Of a stretch of DNA of 64,000 nt, positions 1 to 64,000 are shown one piece after another. The translations under genes were made by a program, and so were the position numbers. Numbering within the stretch: the stretch's first letter is position 1; the number at the start of each line of letters is the position of its first letter. The DNA comes from Pycnopodia helianthoides. Lineage: Eukaryota; Echinodermata; Asteroidea; Forcipulatida; Asteriidae. Where the stretch lies: the NCBI GenBank assembly GCA_032158295.1, contig CM063255.1, positions 6,229,501-6,293,500 of the forward strand. Reading direction: 5' to 3'. The notes below the pieces were generated by a model. That model saw only the letters and a program-made list of their open reading frames with translations. It made no database searches and was not told the DNA's origin.

Positions 1-411
1 AAAGGGCCAACTCTAAACGAAATCGTGCCGTAGAAATCGAATATCAATTATCAAATGACCCGTTTGCAAATCTTTGCGCCAACTGCGGATGATTTTTTTT
101 TCCAGACAGCACCTGGTTTATCGGTTTCACTTGTTCCTGCATCGCGAAACTTGTCCCTTGTCAAACAAAGGGCGATTTCTTTCCAATTATTTGTCACCAA
201 AAAAACACATTTGTCTTTTTAGACAAGGAAACTACATAACTGTGACCATTATTCCTTACAATTCTGCCTGCCGAGCTGGGGGTCCTGTGATTATTTAATT
301 AAGTTATCGATGCATTCAGTTGAAACGGCTAGCTTGTTTCCGATTAATTGTGTAAACAATTTCTATTTTCCAGTTTCGTGGGAAACTGTTGCTTACGGTA
401 TGGTTACTTTG

Positions 412-925
412 AACATAGCAATAGCAATTTGAAACGTTGTACTTCATAAAGAAAGTAAAATAAACTTCTCTAAAAATGAACTACATGTACCTGAAAAGAT
501 TACAAATTCGAAGTTAAATCTTGGTTCTTTACTCTTTCTTCTGAATAAGGTCGCGTATTTTAAAAATATTTTTGAGACCGGATTTACATTATGAACGTAG
601 CAATTTCAAACATTGTACTTCATAAAGAAACTGCCCTCAAAATTAACTTCATGTACCTGAAAGATTACAAATTCGAAGTTAAATCTTGGTTCTTTACTCT
701 TTCTTCTGAATAAGGTCGCGTAATTTTAAAAATATTTTTGAGACCGGATTTACATTATGAACGTAGCAATTTCAAACATTGTACTTCATAAAGAAACTGC
801 TCTCAAAATTAACTACATGTACCTGAAAAGATTACAAATTCGAAGTCAAATCTTGGTTCTTTCATTTTTCTACTGAATACCGTAGCTTCATTTAAATCAA
901 TATTTTTGAGGTCGGATTTAAAGTA
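412..925. repeat. Tandem repeat, three copies of about 165-175 bp
   Basis: Copies begin with GTACTTCATAAAG at 439, 615 and 781 and share ATTACAAATTCGAAGT and TTGAGACCGGATTTA. The first two copies are nearly identical. The third diverges at its right end exactly where the coding-like stretch at 925 starts. Confidence 0.8.
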
Positions 926-1078
926 TGACTTGCCGAAGGTACGGAGAGGGCTACCGAGACAAGGCCAATGCTGCAATGTCTTTGGATAAAGCCAAGACGC
1001 TGAAAGTCCGAAGGGAAGACATTGATAGCCTATATACAGGTAGCCTCACGACTGGTCCCTTGCTGTGTCTCTATACCT
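925..1078 (+). CDS. Possible terminal exon or small ORF of an unrecognised plus-strand gene
   Basis: An ATG at about 925 opens a 51-codon frame: MTCRRYGEGYRDKANAAMS, then LDKAKTLKVRREDIDSLYTG, ending at TAG. Base composition is coding-like, unlike the AT-rich flanks. An acceptor-like tttaaag lies just before it, and a possible donor TACAG|gtagcc lies inside. It could be the last exon of a gene lying to the left, the end of a retroelement ORF, or chance. I do not recognise the protein. Confidence 0.3.
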
Positions 1079-3121
1079 AGCACAATTAAAGTGTTAAGAT
1101 TAATGATAATTATTGATATACAAGTAGTTTTTACTTTATCTTGTCCTTTGCATCGTCACATTTCATTTAATTTTGTATGTTTATTTTGATGTTCAGTGTT
1201 TAGACCTTAGGGGGCCTATGTCTTCTTTTTCTTTTGTGTGTGTTTTTGTCTTTTTGTTATTTTCTTTTTTCTTCTCTCCATTGAGTAGGTGCAGTTACTG
1301 AGAAAGCCTCTTGATAATTTCTTAGCTATTAGGCAATCCCTCAGGCCCACATTTCAGAATGAGTAGTGCGTCTGTGTATTGTCTTTGTGTCCATGCACGT
1401 CTCATGCAATTTTCTTTACCTGTTAATCCCCCCCCCCAATGTTTTCTTTGTATTTTGATGTATTTTTGTTTATTGTTTACTGTATTGCCTGATGTATTTT
1501 TCAAATAAATAATAGACAAATAATGCTTGGCGGCATTTACGGGGGAAAATATATTCTTAGTATAACTTTGGCAGATCGATAAAGTGACATAATAGAGATG
1601 AGATCTGCGATATAAAGTGTGGTCGATTCTGCGTCGATAAAACAACGTCTCACGCATAATACTCGATACTCGCTGGAAAATACCGTCTGCCTCTAACCGA
1701 TAATATTTTAGCTTCACATTTATCTGCAAATCATAAATTACTATTTTTTTTGTGTACACTAAAAGCTCACTTGGAATCAATATTGGTGTAGGTACTAATG
1801 TCCAAGTGAAATGCATCTGGCTGAATTGCTACCAATCGCAAAAAAGAAAAAGAAAAAAAAAGATAGGAAAAGAAAGGGGGCCTAAATTTGACCTCAACTT
1901 CAACTCCGGGAACAGCCGATGTACTGTAGTTAATCATGTTTTACTTTGTCAGGCACGATATTTGGCCTTTGGAGAAAGAGTAGAAACATTTTTATTAATT
2001 CTAAGGACTATAAGATTTTATAGAGTTTTCAGACTATTCAATAACAGTTTTACTGATTTGTCTGAGGGTAAACATTTGGCGGGGAGGGGGGGGGTTGAGA
2101 TTTAAACATAGGAATTATTTCGTGCCAGCTTTGGGCAGTTTTATCATTATGATAACTCTTTGAAACGACGTTTCCGTTATAGATTGGAAACTATATCCAG
2201 ATTGTGATAAAGGAAAATAGACCTCTATAATAGCATGGCCAGCTTTCCTATCCCGTTAAAACCTGTACGTAACTAAAACGAGGCTAGATAGATGGACAAC
2301 ATATTCTGGCCCTTTGTTATACTGGGAATCAGTTCGTGCACGAAAATAAAAAGAAGACAGACGAGGAGAGCATCAAGAAAAGTTCGCAATGCCTTCAACT
2401 ATAAAACGTCTTTGAATGACTAATGGAACCCATGGATCTTCAGTGAAACATCCCCGGGTTTGTTTTTACATTTTTTTTCTTGACAGGTAAAAACAGTGTG
2501 GTGTGACAACACAAAGGCGTATTCAAGTTATACAATAGATCATTATAATGCCGCCATCGTCTTGGTCACATGTTCCTTGTATCAAATAAACAGTAATGCT
2601 AATATGCAATGTATAAAAATGAGCCAGGCTATTTCTCCTTCCAGCCTCGGTTTGGTTACATTGATTTGAATGGGAGAGAACCAAGATGGTCCCACCATCA
2701 CATAAGTCTACTATAAACCTTGACTGGTCATCAACTCTTTGTACTTGTTGCTTGTCTGAGCCGAGTGGCACCTCTGATTGCTTCACTTTGCCGACACCAA
2801 AATTCTTCAGTGCTTAAAAAACAAAACAGAAATACTGATATAAAATATCACTGATAATATTGATCAAAGCTTTTGTTTGTCTCTATCTGATACGGAAGTT
2901 TAACAAATCCACTGGTCCTTGAATGTGTCTTAATATAGCTGTATGGTCTTCGATCCAGCATTAAATTAGTCCACGAGCGGTGCAGTTAGATGACGAGTGA
3001 GATCACACGTCAAATCATATATAGGTTTGATATGTCAGTGTAGCAACATATGGTATTTATTTTGTCAAAATGTGTCACGCCATTAAGTAGCGATTGATCG
3101 CTATGTTAAAAGTTTATGTTT

Positions 3122-3320
3122 ATTGTTTCACGGTGTCGTCGTTGGGCACGAGGTACGCACGTCACACCGTCCAAGATTCAAACTCAACTGACGTTGATGG
3201 GTTGTACATCCCACCGCCAAAGTTACGACCGACGGCTGATTAATGTCTCGATCAACAATAGCACCGGATGGCCAGAGAAGCACCAGAGAGCAGTTACCGG
3301 GCTTTCCTGACTTTGTTATA
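3122..3320 (-). other. Coding-like GC-rich island, minus strand, unrecognised
   Basis: Reading on the minus strand, NCSLVLLWPSGAIVDRDIN and then RCDVRTSCPTTTP end at a TGA, followed within ten bases by AATAAA. The island stands out in base composition. It could be a terminal exon, a retrocopy or repeat sequence. I recognise no domain. Confidence 0.2.
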
Positions 3321-3473
3321 TGTATATATTTTTTATAATAGAACAATTTGAATCACAGTAAATCAAATCTGCTTCATTTAAAGCCAGATTGCTATTATAC
3401 ATTCAACACATTGGAAAGTAACTGTAGTTTATTTGTTTTAAGTGAAAAACACAGTTAGCCTACTAATCAGAGC

Positions 3474-3638
3474 ATGAAGCAATACAAGTTGACCGGAGGA
3501 ACCATTACGGCCTTGGAGCTATCCACACGCGTGCATGTAACAGCCGTTGACGCGACAGGTGCCCAGGCCTGTGCGCATAATCTGAGCTGGCTGGCTCAGC
3601 ACACGCAGCTGCCGTGTAATAAACCTTTATCAGTTTGA
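3474..3638 (+). CDS. Possible 54-codon ORF, function unknown
   Basis: ATG at about 3474. The translation MKQYKLTGGTITALELSTRV, then HVTAVDATGAQACAHNLSW, ends in TGA. The stretch is GC-richer than its surroundings and an AATAAA overlaps the 3' end. No family is recognised. It may be part of a repeat. Confidence 0.2.
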   Translation: MKQYKLTGGTITALELSTRVHVTAVDATGAQACAHNLSWLAQHTQLPCNKPLSV

Positions 3639-5819
3639 TCATTTATTATTACAAACCAGTTGGTTATAAACCGTCAAAATGCGGTTTACCGACAGCTAAA
3701 AATGCACCGTCAAGTTGGATTAAAGCTAGGCGGGAGTTTTGCAGTAAAAAACGTCTGTGGTCCGCTAAGCACGCCACTGAGATCGTTCGTAGAAAAAATC
3801 TTCCTTAAACTTTCGACTTAATCTTCCCCCAACTTTCCTTTCTTCTTCTTTTTTTTGGAGTTTAACGCACGGAACGTTTCTCAAAGTATGGTAAACAACT
3901 GGTTTATGGAATTTTGATTAACAAATCCTCACAGTGGGTTTTATTAGCAGTTAATACCCCACACAGGAAAAAGGGGGTAACCTTTGTGTAGTCCGGAGTT
4001 CTACGGGAACTTCTTACAACAGCTGTTTTTCAAAAACGACTACAAACACGAAAACAAGACAGTGTAATGACATCTTGAAGCTTATACTATAGTGAAATAC
4101 ATTTCGCTCCTCGGCTAGCTCGTCAGTCGTATGCATTGCAGCGACGGGGTGCCAGCATGTGCCGTTCAATTTCAATGCTTGTTACAGTTAAACAATAAAT
4201 TATGTATGCATGTATTGTTCTTATTATTTTTTACAATAATTATCACTCTGGTAACGACTGCATTTGTTATACAATCCGACCGTACTGTGCGGTCCGCTGT
4301 TCGTCTGTTTAATAGTCACTAAAATTAACGGGGGAGTGAATTACAATACATAATAAATAATACCTCACTAAACCTCCCCAAAAATAATAAGTTTTATTTT
4401 GATTAAATAAAAAATACAAGCTAAATAAAATCGTTTGAACGATCACAATCTATGTATACACCTCACTTTACAACACCAAGGCTTACTTTAATTTTGTGTA
4501 TAGCAGACTTTAAAAAATCCACTGTCCCCTTGTCTCCAATGGTTTCTAGCAAAACCTTCAGGGCATTCATTGGTCAGTGTATTTTGCTTGGTAGAGTTAA
4601 ACTCGTCGAGCGAGTGTTTCTCCTGGCTTTTAAACTGAGCGAGGTGGTAACAATTCAAATTAATGGTTGGAGCAAACTTTACTGCAGACTGTAAACCGAC
4701 AAGACCGCAGCGCTCACACAATACACGATGATTCCACTATCTACAGCTCCAAGTTATGAATTGACAATACATAAAGGTCAAGGTAAAGCTCATAAATATC
4801 ACAAAATTAATGTTTGTTTTATGAAGTATTTCCTTTATGGCAAATCGTCACTTCGAGGTTGTGATATTGGCAACCAAAAAAACTTAACAAAAATGTCCGA
4901 GGTGCACAGCCACTGAAATTGGCGATGCGAGCCACCTCAGTTTTGAACGGAAAGGAGAAACACCGCATGAAATAAGCCACTGACACGACTGGAACATTTA
5001 GCACACAAATAATAACAGGTAGAAATGTTGGCCAAGTTTGTTTTTTGTTTTTCACAAACAACGTCTCAATTATTCTTCACCTTCCGACCTCCAAATTCAT
5101 TAGAGTAGCACACATTTCGTAAACTGCTTTTGATCGAAAGACCTTTATAAAAATGGGCTTATTAATTAATTAACCACTAAGCCACTGGAAACATACTTAA
5201 ATTGATGGGAGAGGGGTTCTTCAAAGTTGATATAAATCATAAGATGATAACAGCACGACAGATGATAATAGTTCACGAGAGGGCGCTCGATCAGTTAAGC
5301 CACTGGAGGGTGGTTGTCAACAGAACTATCAATATTGTTTGGCTAAACAGTTACGTTATGAAGCAAAACGTTTTTAATCATAAAAATACAGCAGGCCTAC
5401 TTAGTTAGACTTGTTTACATTGGGGGGGGGGGAACACACAAAATGCAGATAAATTAAAGTACTAAATCGAAGTAACAAAACTATGCATTGTTTGTCAACT
5501 CGTTTTGTCCGTTCCTAAAAATTCAAAAGCCAGTGAGTAAATTAATACTTCGTTGATTATTTTATATCAAAAGCAAATCTTTCCCAGTATGCTATTCTAA
5601 ACGTTCTTGCTTTTATTGTTTTGTTTTTTAAACGACTTGTTGGAAGACTGACATTTGCTTCGGAGTATCAGCTGACAGTCACTTTCCGTCTCGAGTTAAA
5701 CAGACGTACATGATCTGTGGGCATCTTCTCAAGTCTCCCAGACAGAGTGCACAGAGTCTGGTAAATTTCCACAGCAACATTTCAATGATGTAGGAATCCC
5801 ATAACCAGAATGACTAGAT

Positions 5820-6025
5820 CATGTCATTGTAACAACTTCCGGGTCAGACTGACCCGGAGAGTGGTTACACAAAAATGGGATTTTTAACTCGGATTCAGCG
5901 TCAGTTTGACCCGTTTTGGGGGTAATTTTGACACACATTCCGGTTCATGTTGACCCAGAAATGGGCCAGGCCCCACGGGACCCGGATCTGAGTCAATTTG
6001 TGACCCGAAGTTTTTTAGAGTGTAA
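5820..6025. mobile_element. CCGGGTCA-rich dispersed repeat, copy 1
   Basis: Dense GGGTCA/TGACCC motifs bounded by TTCCGGGTCAGAC and TTTTTTAGAGTGTA. The same plan recurs at 9655-9735, 19415-19665, 48960-49180 and 52880-53070, so it is a dispersed, probably non-autonomous element. Confidence 0.6.
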
Positions 6026-6304
6026 TACATGCAAATTTCACTTGCAATCACTATTAGAATCAAAGTCAACTACTAAAAAAAAAAAATAATAATAATAATA
6101 ATAAAACTTCTTCACGTGTCTATAAGCCAGAAAACGTTCATAGATTAATTACAATCATAGCGACAGTGACAGTGATGTATCACTAAGGTTCTTTCATTTT
6201 TGTCTTCGTTGTTGTTACGTAATATTGTTATCATGCATACCAATATGTTAACAATCAAATGAGTCTATTTATTACAAAGGCATTTGAGGGACGAAGTTAA
6301 ATTA

Positions 6305-6455
6305 GCCCTTTCCATGAAATATGCTAATTACATTCACGCATGCGTACAGACACTACTGGTTGGCAAACGCTGTACAGTTGTGCACTAGGCAGACGCACAG
6401 ACGCGTGTGCGTCACGCACCCCCAAGCAATTAACATATTTCATAGGAAGGTCCAT
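6305..6455. mobile_element. Small TIR element, intact copy
   Basis: Ends are CCTTTCCATGAAATATG and CATATTTCATAGGAAGG, imperfect inverted repeats. The interior carries GCATGCGTACAGACACTA and GCAGACGCACAGACGCG. A second copy at 30805-31225 carries a nested insertion. Confidence 0.6.
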
Positions 6456-7754
6456 TATTTCGCAATATCTCAACTCATCACTTGAATATCACGTGCATAA
6501 TCTCTGCCATTTCAAAACTGGCCTTTAAAATTACACCTTGTGAAATGTACAAATTCAAAATTGTTCACAATCATAATTCAACGATTTTCATAAATGTTGA
6601 GGGATTACCCAATAGGTGTTAGAAGTTTTGTTTATGACGTATGAGGCATCCATTTTGTTTTGGAATAAGAAGACATTATATCAAATATACAAAATACAAG
6701 CGTTTGCGTGTTTTCGTGTTACTTCTCATCAAGTCCCCCCCCCCCAAGAAAAAAAGAGAACAAAAGTGAATGCATTTGACTTCGTGTACTCATTAATCGT
6801 GGAAAGGATTGACCTGTGTCAGATCTGTTTCCAAAGTTATTTGCAACAATAACTTCCTTTGTCTAATCGAATTATTTATTTAATTGTGATCGAGAACTGG
6901 TACCCTACTTCTAAAATTGCTCTTTTGTGTGCTGTTGTTGTATACATGTACTTTGAAGCAGCTACCATACAACGGTGCTAAAAACCCTGTTTAAGATAGC
7001 TGGCTTGGTAATAATATAAGGCTAAAGTAAGCTATCAAAATGTCCGTTGCATCGTTTCTATAAAAAGTAAGAAATTACAAAGTTCCGTCCACACCGAATT
7101 TGGCAAAATTACAACACCTCAAAAGATGAGGTTCTAATGACAAATTTATGTGTGAAATTTAGGCTCAAAACTTCATTTGTAAAAAGTGAAACTGTGAGAG
7201 AAATCCTGCGACTGTACCACGTGAAAAAATGTCAAGAAAAAAGGCTCGGAATTGTAGTAAATAAATAAATAGAAAATGACCCTTTCTTTGGTAGAGCGGC
7301 AACCCTTACACGTTCTTGCCTAAAATCTCGACCGACGGATGTATGACATCACTTGTTGAAATCGAGGGCGCCCTCTGTTTACAATGGCAGGAGAACATTT
7401 TTTGTTTAATAGTTAACAGTGAATATTTTACAGGTTAAATTTCCTGCAATACACTTATCCTAGGTAAGGCCCTCTTTGATAATTATTCAAGTTACCATTA
7501 CCTTTTAGAGCTGAAGTCAAAAACCACAAAATTGTGCCTGGTAATACAACAAGGGGGTGTTTATAAACTTATGTAACAAGTTTGTACAATTATTAGACTT
7601 GCCATACATTTAACTAAACAAGGAGATAATAATTTCTGATACAAATAAGAATACTTAACAAAATTGTTTGCTATTGTGAAATTATTAACCTCATTTGTCG
7701 TTTTGACAAGGGTCACTTTTTAAACAAACAAATCTCGGTCAGGTCAAGCGTCAA

Positions 7755-7900
7755 TGGGAGACCTTTGAACGCTAGATGGCAGCAGGCAAGCAGGTCAAAT
7801 TCAAAAGTTTACATAGCTCTAAGTATGCGCACATTGCCAAGAACAATGAATTTACCTGGTAAGTCTGCTGCCACCAAGCGTCCACAAAGTCCCCAATTGC
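7755..7900. mobile_element. Foldback MITE, GCTGCCACC family
   Basis: The left end GGGAGACCTTTGAACGCT and right end AGCGTCCACAAAGTCCCC are inverted. The interior holds ACCTGGTAAGTCTGCTGCC. A better-preserved copy is at 37914-38054, and parts occur near 15755 and 55340. Confidence 0.6.
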
Positions 7901-8109
7901 ATTGAACTGTTCGGAGGAATTCGTTTTACTAGGCCAAATGTTCACGGTGAACAGCCACACGTTCTCTTCAAATTTAATTGAGCAATTTTTCAAAAATTGC
8001 AATTCCTTGAAAATAATGTTTTTTTGGAAAAAAAGCTCTGGGAGGTTGCCCCCCCATTTTTTTTTTTTTTTTTTTTTTAAACATCAGCTACCTAGTATGA
8101 TCCAACTCA

Positions 8110-8115
8110 TTTATT
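8110..8115 (-). terminator. Candidate polyadenylation signal of the MTCL-like gene
   Basis: AATAAA on the minus strand, about 130 bases downstream of the exon 19 stop. It would give a short 3' UTR. The match is exact, but the motif is common in AT-rich DNA. Confidence 0.4.
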
Positions 8116-8245
8116 GATGTTTTTTGATTTGCTGGTATAGCCTTCGTAGTTTCCCCAACTGTTGTCTTGTTGGTACCCGATCTAAACGTACATCTTGTCA
8201 ACGGTTTGGCCCACAAATTTATAAAAATGTAAATAGTGCTCCTCT

Positions 8246-63072
<54,827 letters not shown>

Positions 63073-63156
63073 CTGCGGTGGGAGGAAGGTTGTAAATTGT
63101 GAATGCTGTCGACTGTGTGGATATCCCAAGAGTTTTTGAGGGATAGGTTCGATTAA

Positions 63157-63532
63157 AGGCACAGTCCTACACGTTTGGTTATAATGGCAATAAAAACTTA
63201 CTTGTTAAGAAGTACAGCAGCTTTGAGTAGTCAAATGAATTTTGAGAAACTTTTAACTTCGAAGTATTACGGCTATGGAAAATAAATCACTTTTTATTCC
63301 CCCAAATTTGAACCTGAGTTCGCGTTTCTGTCAGAAACGCTCCTCAGACTGTGTATTCCTATTGGGAATATTCTTCCTGCGTGGAAATATTCGCTCCGGT
63401 TTTTCGGTGATACCTAAAAAACGCGACCACCTTTTGAAATGAAATTTTCACAGATTAGTTTTATTTTACGAACCTACATTTATAGGATTAACACAATCAG
63501 TAGGTTCCAATTACCAAACGTGTACTGTGCAT
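63157..63532. mobile_element. TTAA-flanked TIR element, family C
   Basis: TTAA precedes AGGCACAGTCCTACACG, and the right end ACGTGTACTGTGCAT is followed by TTAA. The inner TTTGGTTATAATGG has its inverse CCAATTACCAAA near the right end. A related left half occurs at about 26530-26800. It lies just upstream of exon 1 of the window. Confidence 0.6.
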
Positions 63533-63559
63533 TTAAATCGATTATACCTTTCCTTATCC

Positions 63560-63673
63560 TTGTCTGCTTCTGGTTAGTTTTTATGAGTGATTTTTATCTG
63601 TAATATGTAGTTGCTGTTTATGTATTTTGTAAAGCGCTTTGCTGCCTTGCATAAGGCGCTATTTATAAATGCT

Positions 63674-63750
<77 letters not shown>

Positions 63751-63751
63751 G
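63560..63751 (+). mobile_element. LINE-like 3' end with (GTT)n tail
   Basis: TTTTGTAAAGCGCTTTGC, AAGGCGCTATTTATAAATGC and then about 26 GTT units. GCGC-TATAAATGC followed by a short tandem tail is the usual 3' end of L2/CR1-type LINEs. A similar GGCGCATTATAAATGC ends a stretch at about 60345-60440. Confidence 0.45.
63674..63751. repeat. (GTT)n microsatellite
   Basis: About 26 uninterrupted GTT units at the end of the LINE-like sequence. Confidence 0.9.
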
Positions 63752-64000
63752 GTGTATACTAGGGCCTATAGTTAAAAGGACACCGAAGTAGCTAAAGAGC
63801 AATGTTTTTTCTCTCTTGGGTTTAATGACAGCTATGATGTCCCAACGTAGGTGATTTATAAACCGGATACTAAACATTAATCCGGCAGATGCAGGATCGG
63901 GGCCCAGCTCCGGATGCCTCTCACTTTCGTTTAACTACTCTAGTGACTGATATGAGGGTCCGTTTCCGGGGAGGACAATTTTTTTCAGAACACCTTAATT

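Larger units (their letters stand above)
1079..8109. other. Intergenic, AT-rich, with dispersed repeats
   Basis: Beyond the two coding-like islands near 3.1-3.6 kb and the repeats listed separately, I see no convincing gene. 1195-1510 is T-rich with an AATAAATAA tail and resembles a LINE 3' end. 6078-6105 is an (AAT)n microsatellite. Confidence 0.5.

Noticed and set aside
74..298. 74-residue frame near the left edge, and a 24-bp microexon-like block at 374-397
   Set aside because: Splice-like borders exist, but phase does not match the next candidate exon and nothing else supports them.
63659..63877. Minus-strand frame with a poly-Gln run
   Set aside because: It is created by the (GTT)n tail, with no splice or homology support.

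Overview
The window is animal nuclear DNA. It has AT-rich introns, GT-AG splice sites, tRNA-derived SINEs, many small palindromic DNA transposons and long (GTT)n microsatellites. The intron style and repeat types suggest a marine invertebrate deuterostome, most likely an echinoderm and perhaps a sea star. That is pattern recognition, not proof.

One gene dominates. On the minus strand, from 63072 down to 8246, I can chain 19 exons with canonical splice sites into about 6.9 kb of coding sequence (about 2,300 codons). The 5' end lies beyond the right edge of the window. The protein looks like a homologue of the microtubule crosslinking factor / SOGA family (MTCL1, MTCL2, MTCL3). Exons 1-3 carry three copies of the SOGA-type coiled-coil unit, for example AELRLQLMLVEQEATVMRR in exon 2. 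Exons 4-17 form a very long coiled coil of phase-0 exons with regularly spaced Trp residues. Exon 18 is a Ser/Pro-rich basic tail with two SxIP motifs. A short exon 19, at 8246-8494, supplies what I believe is the true C-terminus. Three apparent single-base frameshifts (near 24657, 12520 and 12310) interrupt the frame. Correcting them restores phase across every junction, so they look like assembly errors or alleles rather than decay.

Layout: 1-8100 is mostly intergenic, with a 3-copy tandem repeat, a possible exon of a plus-strand neighbour at 925-1078 and dispersed repeats. 8.2-19 kb holds the 3' exons. 19-28.8 kb holds densely packed coiled-coil exons with a tandem array of exon-start copies at 21.0-21.5 kb. 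28.8-49.3 kb holds two exons in large introns, including a 12.5-kb intron full of MITEs. 49-63 kb holds exons 5 to 1. Introns and flanks contain at least ten families of foldback or TIR elements. Several are flanked by TTAA target sites, and some are inserted within about 30-65 bp of splice sites.

I found no rRNA, functional tRNA, CRISPR array or bacterial-type feature.
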